Source: Streptomyces smaragdinus
Lineage (GTDB): Bacteria; Actinomycetota; Actinomycetes; Streptomycetales; Streptomycetaceae
DNA length: 64,000 nucleotides
Direction of reading: 5' to 3'
NCBI RefSeq assembly: GCF_009604385.1
Contig: NZ_WEGJ01000003.1
Span: forward strand, 483,200-547,199
Made by a program: the position numbers and the translations under genes. Positions 1 to 8,772 of the stretch are shown here, piece by piece (the first letter of the stretch is position 1; each line of letters starts with the position of its first letter). The notes beneath the pieces are model-generated. The model was not told the origin of the DNA. It was given only the letters and a program-made list of their open reading frames with translations, and searched no databases.

Positions 1-602
1 CGCGGGCGCAGGTCGCCGATCTCCACGCCCACGGCGTCGCCGTGCAGCGCGGCCTCTTCCTCCTCGGCGGTCTCGGGCGCGTCCGGGTCCGCGGCCCTGG
101 TGGGGCGCTCGTCCCACTGGTAGACGTGGTCGGAGGAGCGGTCGACGAGGACCAGCTCGACGCCGGGGGTGTCCAGGGCGTACGCGATCGCCTGGTACTC
201 GGCGGACGCCTCGGTGATCGGGGCGACCACCGACAGCGGCGCCCAGTCGGCCGGGAAGCCGTCGATCTTCGAGGCGAACGCCTGCACGGCCACCGGGAGG
301 CGGCAGTTGCGCAGCTCGGTGAGGAGCGGCGCCATGTCCTCGCACAGCTCGAGATAGACGACCTTGGGCTGCTTCTCGCGCAGCCGGCGGGCCATGGCGA
401 GCGCGGAGGCCGGCGAGTGGTGGCAGACGGGGAAGATCTCCAGCGGCTCGCGCACCGCGCGGTCGACGTCATCGACGAGGCCGAGCAGCAGGCCCTCCAG
501 CGCGCCCGGTCCGTCGGCGAACGCGGTGGCCGCCTCGTGCAGCTGGGTGCGCAGGGCCCGGAAGGTGCTGTCGTCGGCGGTACCGACGGCGGCTGTGCTC
601 AC
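1..602 (-). CDS. DUF5682 family protein, 3' end cut by window edge
   Basis: This is the last gene in the window of the SWIM/DUF5691/VWA/MoxR operon; about 200 N-terminal codons are present and the rest lies outside. I place the start at a GTG at 602 because an AAGGAG ribosome site lies just upstream and translation gives MSTAAVGTADD. The protein begins with an alpha-helical stretch, then the motif IFPVCHHSPAS followed by alternating strands (KVVYLELCED, LPVAVQAFAS, VELVLVDRS). I recognise this as the DUF5682 family, whose activity is unknown. It starts 47 bases after the MoxR stop, so it is probably co-transcribed. Family assignment rests on the N-terminal motif and gene context; no catalytic role can be claimed. 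Confidence 0.75.
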   Translation of the reverse strand, partial: MSTAAVGTADDSTFRALRTQLHEAATAFADGPGALEGLLLGLVDDVDRAVREPLEIFPVCHHSPASALAMARRLREKQPKVVYLELCEDMAPLLTELRNCRLPVAVQAFASKIDGFPADWAPLSVVAPITEASAEYQAIAYALDTPGVELVLVDRSSDHVYQWDERPTRAADPDAPETAEEEEAALHGDAVGVEIGDLRP

Positions 603-649
603 GGTGGTCTCCTTCCTGGTGTCGCCGGTGCTGGTCACGGCGGGGGTGC

Positions 650-1771
650 TCAAGACAGGGTGGCGATCGCGTCGCGGCCGCCGTCGAGGAACTCGGGCCA
701 GACGCCGCCCTTGTCCTTGCTGCGCGGCTCGACGACGCCGTGCAGATACTTGTTGAGGATGGCGAGGTCCTCGGGCGAGCGCCGGGCGAGGGAGCCGACG
801 AGCGAGGACGCGAGGGTACGGGCGGTCAGCTCGCGGGCGCCGAAGAAGTTGCTGTGCAGGATCGCGTCCTCCAGGACGCCGATCTGCTCGGCGGTGGACA
901 GCGCGGACTCCAGCTTCTCGTCGTCGCTGGCGGCCGATTCCGCGGAGGCCCGCAGATCGGCGAAGCTCTGCAGCAGGACGTCGAGCAGGGTCGGCGGCAC
1001 GTCCAGCTCGATCTGGTGCCGGCGCAGCAGCTCCTCGGTGCGGAAGCGGACGATCTCCGCCTCGCTCTTCTTGTTCGTCACGACGGGTATGCGCACGAAG
1101 TTGAAACGCCTCTTGAGGGCGGACGACAGGTCGTTGACCCCGCGGTCGCGGCTGTTGGCCGTGGCGATGATCGAGAAGCCCGGCTTGGCGAACACGATGT
1201 TCTCGCCGCCGTCGCTGTCCAGCTCGGGCACGGAGATGTACTTCTCGGAGAGGATCGAGATCAGCGCGTCCTGGACGTCGCTGGTGGAGCGGGTGAGCTC
1301 CTCGAAGCGGCCGATGGTGCCGGTCTCCATCGCCGTCATGATCGGCGAGGGGATCATCGACTCCCGCGACTGGCCCTTGGCGATGACCATGGACACGTTC
1401 CAGGAGTACTTGATGTGGTCCTCGGTGGTGCCGGCCGTGCCCTGGACGACCTGGGTGGAGTTACGGCTGATCGCGGCGGCAAGCAGCTCGGCCAGCCAGC
1501 TCTTGCCGGTGCCCGGGTCGCCGATGAGCAGCAGTCCGCGGTCGGAGGCCAGGGTGACGATGGAGCGCTCGACGAAGCTGCGGTCGCCGAACCACTTCGG
1601 CGCGATCTCCCGGTCCAGGCCGTCGGAGCGCTCGGAGCCCAGCACGAACAGCCGGACCATCTTGGGCGACAGCCGCCAGGAGAACGGCTTGGGGTTGTCG
1701 TCGACGGACTCCAGCCAGTCGAGCTCCTCGGCGTACTTGATCTCGGCGGGGGCGCGCAGCAGATCGGACAT
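650..1771 (-). CDS. MoxR-type AAA+ ATPase
   Basis: A 373-residue AAA+ ATPase of the MoxR group, expected to act as an ATP-driven chaperone or remodelling factor with the VWA protein encoded just upstream. The Walker A motif GDPGTGKS is at residues 84-91. An acidic Walker B-like stretch (GRFEEL) is near residue 155, and a sensor-1-like asparagine follows in IIATANSRDRG near 200. The arginine-rich segment SSALKRRFNF fits the arginine finger region. The start ATG at 1771 has an AAAGG ribosome site 6-8 bases upstream. Sixty-six bases separate it from the VWA gene and 47 from the DUF5682 gene, so all belong to one minus-strand operon. MoxR-VWA pairs are established partners; the substrate of this one is unknown. 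Confidence 0.9.
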   Translation of the reverse strand: MSDLLRAPAEIKYAEELDWLESVDDNPKPFSWRLSPKMVRLFVLGSERSDGLDREIAPKWFGDRSFVERSIVTLASDRGLLLIGDPGTGKSWLAELLAAAISRNSTQVVQGTAGTTEDHIKYSWNVSMVIAKGQSRESMIPSPIMTAMETGTIGRFEELTRSTSDVQDALISILSEKYISVPELDSDGGENIVFAKPGFSIIATANSRDRGVNDLSSALKRRFNFVRIPVVTNKKSEAEIVRFRTEELLRRHQIELDVPPTLLDVLLQSFADLRASAESAASDDEKLESALSTAEQIGVLEDAILHSNFFGARELTARTLASSLVGSLARRSPEDLAILNKYLHGVVEPRSKDKGGVWPEFLDGGRDAIATLS

Positions 1772-1837
1772 GTAACTACCTTTCGGACAGGTTGTGGGCA
1801 GGGCTGTGCGTCGATCGGCGGTCGGACGTACGCCGGG

Positions 1838-3313
1838 TCAGGTGAGGAAGGACTTCAGCTCGTGCACGAGCTTGCGTATGTGGCCGGAGAGCACCGGCGT
1901 GCCGAGGTCCTTGAACCGGTCGCGGAACCACGGGTTGACGCTGCCGCGGCCGGCGCTGGTGACCGAGCCGACCGGGATGAACTTGGCGCCCGAGCGGTGG
2001 ATGGCGGCCATCGACTCGTACAGCGGCTCGTTGTGCCACTCGTAGAAGTCCGAGATCCACACCACCACGGTGTTGCGCGGCTCGGCGATCTTCGGCTGGG
2101 CCAGCGCCATGGCGACCGTGCCGTCCGTGCCGCCGCCGAGGTTGGTGCGCAGCAGGGTCTCGAACGGGTCGTGCACCCAGGCCGTGAGGTCGAGCGCCTG
2201 GGTGTCGTACGCGATGAGATGGACGTCGACCTTGGGCAGCCCGGCGAAGATCGAGGCCAGGATGGTGCAGTTGACCATGGAGTCGACCATCGAGCCCGAC
2301 TGGTCCACGACGACGATGAGCCGCTGCGGTGTGGTCTTGCGGGCCGTGTGCCGGTAGTAGAGGCGGTCGACGTACAGCCGCTCCTCCTCCGGGCTCCAGT
2401 TGGTGAGGTTCTTCCAGATGGTGCGGTCCAGGTCGAGGTTGCGGAACACCCGCTTGGGCGGGACCGAGCGGTCCAGCGCGCCGACCGAGGTCTTCTCGAC
2501 CTGGGTGCGCAGCACCTCGGCGACCTCGTCGACGAAGCGGCGGATGAGGTCCTTGGCGTTCTTCAGGGCGACGCCGGACAGGTTGTTCTTGTCCCGCAGC
2601 AGCTGCTCGATCAGCGACATGCTGGGCGTGAGCCGCGCGGCGAGCGCCGGGTCGGCGAGCACCTCGCGCAGCCGCATCCGTTTGACGAGGTCGCCCTCGA
2701 TGGCACCGAGCTCCGGACCGATCGAGGGGATCAGATTGATCGGGTCGGGCGTCCGGCCGCCGCCTCCGCTGCCGGTGGGGCTGACGCCCTGTCCGGCTCC
2801 GGCTCCCGCTCCCGGACGGCCGCCGCGCAGGTCGCCGGGGCGGCAGCCGAGCGCCCGCTCCAGCCAGCCCGCGTCGGACTGCCAGCGGGCGAGCTGCCCG
2901 GCGGTGACCGAACCGGACGCCGGGGCGTAGACGTTCAGCAGCACCTTCGACACCAGCGCCGCGCGGCGGACCTCGGCCTGCCTGTCCCGGTCGGCGTCCT
3001 CGTCGGGCAGCATCAGCCCGTCGAACTCGGCGGCCAGCTCCGGATGGCGCTGGACGACGGAGTCGACGGACGCCTGCGGGTCGAGCAGCGCGGCCGGCAG
3101 TCCGAGGTCGTCGACGACGGCCAGGCTCGCCGACTCCAGCGCGGCCTGCTCCTCGGGGTCGAAGAGCCGGGCGAGGAGCCGCCAGTACAGCACCTGCCGG
3201 CGATTGGCCTCGGGGTCGGCGACGGGGGCGCCGTCGTCGGATACGGGGGACTCGGGCGCCGTATCGGCGGCCCCGTCCCACCTGGTGTCCTCTGTTGTCG
3301 CGTCGGCGGTCAT
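1838..3313 (-). CDS. VWA domain protein (MoxR partner)
   Basis: A 491-residue cytoplasmic protein with a C-terminal von Willebrand A domain at roughly residues 295-480. The MIDAS metal site reads DQSGSMVDS, and a later LGGGTDG and VWISDFYEW supply the other metal-site loops. The N-terminal half is helical, with a glycine-rich linker near residues 185-200 (GAGAGAGQG, GSGGGG). There is no signal peptide or membrane segment. The ATG start at 3313 overlaps the TGA of the DUF5691 gene by 4 bases (ATGA), indicating translational coupling. VWA proteins of this kind bind metal through MIDAS and deliver or tether substrates to MoxR ATPases. A much longer open frame continues upstream but runs antisense-like through DUF5691 and is not used. 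Confidence 0.88.
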   Translation of the reverse strand: MTADATTEDTRWDGAADTAPESPVSDDGAPVADPEANRRQVLYWRLLARLFDPEEQAALESASLAVVDDLGLPAALLDPQASVDSVVQRHPELAAEFDGLMLPDEDADRDRQAEVRRAALVSKVLLNVYAPASGSVTAGQLARWQSDAGWLERALGCRPGDLRGGRPGAGAGAGQGVSPTGSGGGGRTPDPINLIPSIGPELGAIEGDLVKRMRLREVLADPALAARLTPSMSLIEQLLRDKNNLSGVALKNAKDLIRRFVDEVAEVLRTQVEKTSVGALDRSVPPKRVFRNLDLDRTIWKNLTNWSPEEERLYVDRLYYRHTARKTTPQRLIVVVDQSGSMVDSMVNCTILASIFAGLPKVDVHLIAYDTQALDLTAWVHDPFETLLRTNLGGGTDGTVAMALAQPKIAEPRNTVVVWISDFYEWHNEPLYESMAAIHRSGAKFIPVGSVTSAGRGSVNPWFRDRFKDLGTPVLSGHIRKLVHELKSFLT

Positions 3314-4698
3314 TTCCGCAGCAGCCTCCCCGCGCGCTCCCGCAGCACGCCCACGGCGGCGTCGGCGGCCTTCTCCGCCTGGACCCCGGCCTTCTCGGTG
3401 GTCCCGCCGGCCCAGCCCCCCGCGTGGATCGCGACGGCCTTCTTGCGCACGGTCGTCTCCACGGCCAGCGGCTGGACGCGGAACCTTCCGTCGTCCCAAC
3501 GCAGCAACGCGATGCAGGCGCCGGACGCCGCCACCTTCTCCGGCGTGAGCGGACCGGCGGCCGGCACCCGGTCGGTGTCCACCGCGAGCGGCTGCCCGGC
3601 GACGGTGAACGTCAGCCCGCCGTCGTCCTGCTCGACGCCGTACCCCTCGAGGAACACCGGCACCGCCAGCCGGGCCGGATGCCGGTCCAGCGGGGCCGCC
3701 GGCAGGTCCGTCGCGGCCGGCAGGGCGACCCGGGCCGTGGCGAACGCCTCGGCGGGCTCGCCGGGGCGGGCGTGCTCGTCGCTCCAGAGGAGGTCGCCCT
3801 CGGCCGTCACCGGCATCCCGGTGATGTCCATGGACCGGCCCTCGCCGGCCGCCGCCAGCAGCGACATGTGCGGCCGCAGCAGCTTCCACAGCCCCGCGCC
3901 GATCACCGTGTCCGGCTTGGGCGCGGACACGCTCGCGCGCACCAGCCGCGCCGCCCCGCCGTCCGCGGGCTCGAACACCGCGTGCACCTGGGCCTGCACC
4001 GCCGTCGCGTGCTCCTGCGCGTCGACCCCCAGCGGCAGCAGCCGCCCGGTCGCCGTCCCCGCCGCGGGGGTGTCCGCCGCGCCCGGGACGGTCAGCATCA
4101 TGCCGCGCGCCCACAGATCGGCCCAGCGGCGCACCGGGAAGCGCTCCGCGGTGACCCCCGGGCAGGTCGCCGCGAGCTCGGCGGCGAAGCCGTCGAGGAG
4201 CGCCGCGAGCCGGCGCAGCGCCGGGTCGGGCAGCATCGCGGAGACGACGGGCGCCGCACCGGCGACCACTTCGTGGTCGAGGCCCTGCCAGCCGCAGCGC
4301 GCCAGGTCCGCCAGCCAGGAGCGGGCGGCGACCAGCAGGTTCGCCGGCCGCTCCGGGCCGGGCCCGGCGGCCTCCGCCGGGCCCGCCGGGCGGCCGGTGG
4401 CCTCCGTGACCCGCTCGAGCAGCGCGTCGTGCACCGAGCCGAGCAGCGCCGTCCGGGCCGCGGCGAGGGCGACGAGGTCGTCCTCGGCGGCGGAGCCGGT
4501 CGAGGCCTTCTCCGCGGCGCCGGCGACCCGGTCCGCGAGCGGGGAGCCCGCCACGGCGTCCGCGAGCGCCGTCAGCCCGGCGGCCTGCGCCGCCTGGGGG
4601 CGCAGCAGACCGGCCACGAGCGCCTGGTCGAAGGCGTCCACGGCGGCCAGCGCCTCGTCGAGTCCGTCGATGTCCGCGGTGAGCAGATCTCCGCGCAT
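3310..4698 (-). CDS. DUF5691 family protein
   Basis: A 462-residue, Ala/Leu-rich protein with no membrane segment, which I assign to the DUF5691 family by its position between a SWIM protein and the VWA/MoxR pair and by its general make-up; the function is unknown. The start MRGDLLTADIDGLDE at 4698 overlaps the SWIM gene stop by one base (TGATG), and its own TGA overlaps the VWA start (ATGA). An alternative ATG 30 bases upstream would enlarge the overlap and has no advantage. The C-terminal half carries conserved-looking features (LRPHMSLLAAAGEGRSMDI and CIALLRWDDGRFRVQPL). It likely forms a physical complex with the co-translated neighbours, but that is inference. Confidence 0.72.
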   Translation of the reverse strand: MRGDLLTADIDGLDEALAAVDAFDQALVAGLLRPQAAQAAGLTALADAVAGSPLADRVAGAAEKASTGSAAEDDLVALAAARTALLGSVHDALLERVTEATGRPAGPAEAAGPGPERPANLLVAARSWLADLARCGWQGLDHEVVAGAAPVVSAMLPDPALRRLAALLDGFAAELAATCPGVTAERFPVRRWADLWARGMMLTVPGAADTPAAGTATGRLLPLGVDAQEHATAVQAQVHAVFEPADGGAARLVRASVSAPKPDTVIGAGLWKLLRPHMSLLAAAGEGRSMDITGMPVTAEGDLLWSDEHARPGEPAEAFATARVALPAATDLPAAPLDRHPARLAVPVFLEGYGVEQDDGGLTFTVAGQPLAVDTDRVPAAGPLTPEKVAASGACIALLRWDDGRFRVQPLAVETTVRKKAVAIHAGGWAGGTTEKAGVQAEKAADAAVGVLRERAGRLLRK

Positions 4699-5195
4699 CA
4701 GGCCACCGCCCTCGTCGGCGGGAACCACTGCATCTCCGGCAGCGGCAGGGTGGTCGGGGCCAGTTCGAGATAGGCCAGATGCCGCAGGAAGCGGCTGAAG
4801 ACGGCCGCGGCGGCGGACTTGTCACCCAGGTCCGGCCGGGTGGCCGTCATGGCGCCGGTGATCCCCGCCGCCGTGTCGGCGTCGGTCTCGACGCGCAGAT
4901 ACCGCACGACGCGATCGGCGCCGTACTGCAGCACCGCCTCCGTCACCAGCGCGCGGATGTGGTTGCAGAACCCGCCGCGGGCGCCGCCGCAGGGCCGGTT
5001 GTTGTTGGTGCTGCAGGCGTACGTGAAGCTGCCCGCCGCGACGGACGACACGTAGACCCGCTCGATGTCCGATCCGCTGGACACCACTCCCTGCAGCCGT
5101 CCGTCGGCCAGCTCCACGAACGGCACCTTGGCCAGTTTGCGCGGTCGCGCGGGCGGCACCACCCGTGCCGCGCTCGCCCTCTCCCAGTCCGACAA
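4698..5195 (-). CDS. SWIM zinc-finger protein
   Basis: A 165-residue protein carrying a SWIM-type zinc site: YACSTNNN then CGGARGGFCNHIRAL, giving the Cx-C-xn-C-x-H ligand pattern in the middle of the protein. SWIM domains bind nucleic acid or protein. I choose the TTG at 5195 (translating as MSDWERASAARVV) because a strong GGAGGGGAG ribosome site lies about 7 bases upstream. An upstream ATG at 5270 lacks one and would add a low-quality extension. This is the first gene of the operon that runs through DUF5691, VWA, MoxR and DUF5682. The 220 bases upstream, up to the end of the next gene, should hold the operon promoter. A TTGTCAGTG...TAGATT stretch lies there but its spacing is poor. Confidence 0.82.
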   Translation of the reverse strand: MSDWERASAARVVPPARPRKLAKVPFVELADGRLQGVVSSGSDIERVYVSSVAAGSFTYACSTNNNRPCGGARGGFCNHIRALVTEAVLQYGADRVVRYLRVETDADTAAGITGAMTATRPDLGDKSAAAAVFSRFLRHLAYLELAPTTLPLPEMQWFPPTRAVA

Positions 5196-5415
5196 CGCGG
5201 ATCTCCCCTCCACCCGAAGTGGACATGAGTCAGCAGATTTCCCGCCCGGAATCCTCCGGCGGAACACCACTGAATCTACTGGGTGGCACTGACAATCCAG
5301 CCCCGCGCGAATGCCCGCGCAGGGCCGCCGCGACGGCGAACTTGCAGGTCAGAGAGGTCGGTTACGTTAAGTCAGATGGATCACCCGGCCCCGGAGGATC
5401 CGGCGTGACAGCCCC

Positions 5416-6525
5416 TCAGGACGTGGACGACGCCCGCTCCCCGGCAAGCCGCCACGGACGCCGGACCGGCCCCGACACCGCCCGCCACCACGGCTCCTCC
5501 GGCAGCTTCCCCGCCGGCTCGAACGACTCCCCGGGGATGGGGAACGCCGCCGCCTGCCCCGCCCCCTCGGCCGCGTCCCGCGTCCACTCCCCCGGCTCCG
5601 CCCACGCGTGCGGCGCGAGGTTGAACGTCGCCCAGTGGATCGGCAGCAGCACCCCGCCGCGCAGATCCGCGTGCGCCCGCACGCCCTCCTCCGGCGTCAT
5701 GTGGATGTCCGGCCAGTACTCCGAGTACGCCCCGATCTGCACCATCGCCGTGTCGAACGGCCCGTACTGCGCCCCGATCTCCGCGAACCCGGGAAAGTAG
5801 CCCGTGTCCCCGCTGTGGAAGACCCGGTGCCGCGGCCCGGCGGCGACCCACGAGGCCCACAGCGTCCGCTGCTTGTTACGGATCCCCCGCCCGCAGAAGT
5901 GCCGCGCCGGCGTCGCGGTGAGCGTCAGGCCCGCGACCTCCACGGACTCGTGCCAGTCGAGCTCGGCGATCCGCTCGATCGGCACCCCCCAGGCCTCCAG
6001 ATGCGCCCCCACGCCCAGCGGGACGGCGAACAGCACGTCGAGGGCGGCCAGTTCACGGATGGTCGGCATGTCGAGGTGGTCGTAGTGGTCGTGCGAGATG
6101 ACGACCGCGTCCAGCGGCCCCAGCTCGGCGAGCTTCACCGGCATCGGATGCAGCCGCTTCGGCCCCGCGAAGGCGAACGGCGAGCATCTCTGCCCCCACA
6201 CCGGGTCGAACAGCACCCGCCGCCCGTCGATCTCCGCCAGCACCGTGGCATGCCCCAGCCACGTGATCCGCAGCCCCGACTCCGGCGGCACGGAGAGCTC
6301 CGGCCGCCGCAGGGGGATCGCCCCCACGGGCCTGCGCCCCTCCCGCGACAGCAGCGCCCGCGTCATCTCCCACCGGGAGGCCGAGCCGGGCGCGGGAGTG
6401 CTGACCGCCGGGACGGGGTTACGGAAGGCATCCGTCCGCGGGTCGTAGTTCGGCGACCGGCGAATCCGCGCCAGCCGCTCACCACTGGACTCCGCGCCGA
6501 AGGCGGCGGGACGCAACGGACTCAT
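5416..6525 (-). CDS. MBL-fold hydrolase, NAPE-PLD / UlaG-like
   Basis: A 369-residue metallo-beta-lactamase-fold enzyme of the N-acylphosphatidylethanolamine phospholipase D-like group. Visible landmarks in order are ITWLGHATVLAEIDG (first strand), VVISHDHYDHLDMPT (the HxHxDH metal motif), ATPARHFCGRG, FHSGDTGYFPGF (bridging aspartate) and LPIHWATFNLA near the C terminus, which is typical of this subfamily. There is no signal peptide. The ATG at 6525 (MSPLRPAAFG) is preceded by AAGGAG; longer in-frame starts exist but lack ribosome sites. The substrate cannot be told from sequence; related actinobacterial proteins are annotated only as metal-dependent hydrolases. It lies alone between the SWIM operon and zur, in the same direction. 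Confidence 0.85.
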   Translation of the reverse strand: MSPLRPAAFGAESSGERLARIRRSPNYDPRTDAFRNPVPAVSTPAPGSASRWEMTRALLSREGRRPVGAIPLRRPELSVPPESGLRITWLGHATVLAEIDGRRVLFDPVWGQRCSPFAFAGPKRLHPMPVKLAELGPLDAVVISHDHYDHLDMPTIRELAALDVLFAVPLGVGAHLEAWGVPIERIAELDWHESVEVAGLTLTATPARHFCGRGIRNKQRTLWASWVAAGPRHRVFHSGDTGYFPGFAEIGAQYGPFDTAMVQIGAYSEYWPDIHMTPEEGVRAHADLRGGVLLPIHWATFNLAPHAWAEPGEWTRDAAEGAGQAAAFPIPGESFEPAGKLPEEPWWRAVSGPVRRPWRLAGERASSTS

Positions 6526-6633
6526 GGGCACTCCTTCACCTCGAGGTGTCATCCCATGAACGCCCGGTGGGACGGTCGGTGTTCCTGAGGGCGGGAGTCC
6601 GGCACGCATCGTCAAGCACTGGACGCCCGGCGG

Positions 6634-7047
6634 CTAGTCGCCCTTCGCGCACTCCGCGCAGGTCCCGAAGATCTCCACCGTATGCGCCACGTCCACGAAC
6701 CCGTGCTCCGCCGCGATCGCGTCCGCCCAGCTCTCCACCGCCGGCCCGTCGACCTCCACGGCCCGCCCGCAGACCCGGCACACCAGATGGTGGTGATGGT
6801 CACCCGTCGAGCACCGCCGGTACACCGACTCGCCCTCGGTGGTCCGCAGCACGTCCACGTCCCCGGACTCGGCCAGGGACTGCAGCGTGCGGTAGACGGT
6901 AGTCAGCCCCACCGACTCACCGCGGTGCCGGAGCATGTCGTGCAGCTCCTGCGCACTGCGGAATTCGTCCACGTCGTCGAGCGCCGCGGCCACCGCGGCC
7001 CGCTGCCGGGTGGAGCGCCCGCGTACGGGGGGGCCTGCGGTCGTCAC
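6634..7047 (-). CDS. zur: Zinc uptake regulator (Fur family)
   Basis: A 137-residue Fur-family repressor. A winged-helix DNA-binding domain occupies residues 10-80 (RSTRQRAAVAAAL, VGLTTVYRTLQSLAESGDVDV). The metal-binding dimerisation domain holds GDHHHHLVCRVCGRAVEVDG and, at the C terminus, CAECAKGD, which together give the structural CxxC pairs. Position at the end of a znuA-znuC-znuB operon identifies it as Zur rather than Fur or Nur. It uses a GTG start at 7047 overlapping the znuB stop (GTGA), with a GGAGG site 6 bases upstream. With Zn(II) bound it should repress znuA, so the operon carries its own regulator. Confidence 0.93.
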   Translation of the reverse strand: MTTAGPPVRGRSTRQRAAVAAALDDVDEFRSAQELHDMLRHRGESVGLTTVYRTLQSLAESGDVDVLRTTEGESVYRRCSTGDHHHHLVCRVCGRAVEVDGPAVESWADAIAAEHGFVDVAHTVEIFGTCAECAKGD

Positions 7048-7961
7048 GCTTGCCTCCTGCTGCCGGCTGTCGCTTCCGAACGGCCATTGTGCCAGGTGTC
7101 ACCCTCCTCCTTCGAGGCCCGCCCGCCCCCGCCCCCGCGCGCCGCACGTCTGGCCAGGGGCGCCGCCGCCACCGTCACCAGGGCGAACAGCGCGATGGCG
7201 ATCAGCACGATGCTCGCTCCCGGCGGCACGTCGCCGTAGTACGAGAACACGGTCCCGGAGACCGTCGAGAACGCGGCGAAGACCATCGCCAGCCCCAGCG
7301 TCGCCGCGAACCCCCGGGTGGCCTGCTGCGCCGCCGCCACCGGGATCACCATCAGCGCGCTGACCAGCAGCAGCCCCACGACCCGCATCGCGACGGTGAC
7401 GGTCACCGCGGCGGTGACGGCCAGCAGCAGGTTCAGCACCCGCACCGGCAGCCCGCTGACCATGGCGAACTCCTCGTCCTGGCTGATCGCGAAGAACTGC
7501 CGCCGCAGCCCCAGCATGGTCAGCAGCACGAACACCGACAGACAGCTGATCACCACCAGGTCCTCCTGGCTGACCAGGGTGATCGCGCCGAAGAGATACG
7601 TGTTCAGATTGGCGGTCGACCCGCCCGGCGCCAGGTTGATGATCATGACACCGCCTGCCATACCGCCGTAGAACAGCATGGCCAGCGCGATGTCCCCGCG
7701 CGTCTTGCCGTACGACCGGATCAGCTCCATCCCGATCGCGCCGAGGACGGCGACGAGCACCGCCATCCACACCGGGCTGGTGTTGAGCAGGAACCCCAGC
7801 GCCACACCGGTGAGCGCGACGTGCCCGATGCCGTCGCCCATGATCGCCTGGCGGCGCTGGACGAGATACACGCCGACGGCCGGCGCGGACACCCCGACGA
7901 GCAGGGCGGCCAGCAGCGCGCGCTGCATGAAGGGGGGCTGCAGGAATTCAAGGATGTTCAT
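7044..7961 (-). CDS. znuB: Zinc ABC transporter permease
   Basis: A 305-residue ABC-3 family permease with about eight to nine membrane segments (for example FMQRALLAALLVGVSAPAVG, VALGFLLNTSPVWMAVLVAVL, ITLVSQEDLVVISCL). The typical sequence AIMGDGIGHVALTGVALG is near residues 39-55. It forms the channel for zinc import with the ATPase ZnuC and the binding protein ZnuA. Its ATG overlaps the znuC stop by 4 bases and its own stop overlaps the zur start. The C-terminal tail after the last helix is short, basic and Gly-rich (LARRAARGGGGG). Confidence 0.93.
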   Translation of the reverse strand: MNILEFLQPPFMQRALLAALLVGVSAPAVGVYLVQRRQAIMGDGIGHVALTGVALGFLLNTSPVWMAVLVAVLGAIGMELIRSYGKTRGDIALAMLFYGGMAGGVMIINLAPGGSTANLNTYLFGAITLVSQEDLVVISCLSVFVLLTMLGLRRQFFAISQDEEFAMVSGLPVRVLNLLLAVTAAVTVTVAMRVVGLLLVSALMVIPVAAAQQATRGFAATLGLAMVFAAFSTVSGTVFSYYGDVPPGASIVLIAIALFALVTVAAAPLARRAARGGGGGRASKEEGDTWHNGRSEATAGSRRQA

Positions 7962-8734
7962 GTCAGAAGTCCTGTGGTCGGCGCGGGGGCGGCGTCGTGC
8001 GGGTGGCAGGTGGGGTCGTGGACGACGGCCGCCGACTCCGTACGGTCGTACACGTGCTCGACCACGCCGTCGCGCAGCAGCACGGAACGGTCGATGAGGG
8101 TCTCGAGCGGCCCCAGCTCGTGCAGGACGACGAGCGCGGACGCCCCGGCCGCGACCTGCTCGCGCAGGACGTCGGCGAGCACCTGCTGGCTGGCCAGGTC
8201 CACGCCCGCCAGCGGCTCGTCCATGATCAGCAGCTCGGGTCCGGCGGCCAGCGCCCGGGCGATGAGCACTCGCTGGTGCTGCCCCCCGGACAGCCGCGCC
8301 ACGGAGTCCCGGGCCCGGTCGGCGAGCCCGACCTGCTCGATCGCCCGGTCCACGGCGGCCCGGTCCCGCCCGGTCAGCGGCCGCAGCCGGGACCGCGACA
8401 GCCGCCCGGAGGTGACGACCTCGCGCACGGTCGCCGGCACCCCGCTCGCGGCGGTGGACCGCTGCGGTACGTACCCGACGCGCCCCCAGTCGCCGAAGCG
8501 CCGCAGCGGGGTGCCGAAGAGCTCCACGGTCCCGGAGGTCAGCGGCACCTGGCCGACGAGGGAGCGGACGGCGGTGGACTTGCCGGAGCCGTTGGCGCCG
8601 AGGAGGGCGACGACCTCCCCGCGGGCGACGGTGAGGTCGATGCCGCGCAGCACGGGCCGCGTCCCCAGGGCGGCGTGGGCGTCACCGAGGCGGACGACCG
8701 GCACGTCCCCGGCGGCTGTCACTGGCTGGGACAT
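7958..8734 (-). CDS. znuC: Zinc ABC transporter ATPase
   Basis: A 258-residue ABC ATPase. Walker A is GANGSGKST, the Q-loop lies around VGYVPQRS, the signature is LSGGQHQRVLIARAL and Walker B is LLIMDEPLAGVD, followed by the switch histidine in VVLHELGPLE. I take the ATG at 8734 (MSQPVTAAGDVPV) because GAGAGG sits about 9 bases upstream. A second in-frame ATG at 8776 would give a 4-base ATGA overlap with znuA and 14 more residues, and cannot be excluded. It energises zinc import through ZnuB. The C-terminal tail ends with a His-rich TCHPHD, as in several zinc-transport ATPases. Confidence 0.92.
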   Translation of the reverse strand: MSQPVTAAGDVPVVRLGDAHAALGTRPVLRGIDLTVARGEVVALLGANGSGKSTAVRSLVGQVPLTSGTVELFGTPLRRFGDWGRVGYVPQRSTAASGVPATVREVVTSGRLSRSRLRPLTGRDRAAVDRAIEQVGLADRARDSVARLSGGQHQRVLIARALAAGPELLIMDEPLAGVDLASQQVLADVLREQVAAGASALVVLHELGPLETLIDRSVLLRDGVVEHVYDRTESAAVVHDPTCHPHDAAPAPTTGLLT

Positions 8735-8772
8735 GACGGGAGACCTCTCTGTCGTACGGTCCGCACGGGAGC

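Noticed and set aside
740..4798. A 1352-codon open frame on the plus strand
   Set aside because: It is antisense to MoxR, VWA and DUF5691 genes that have clear domains; long antisense frames are expected from the GC-rich third position.
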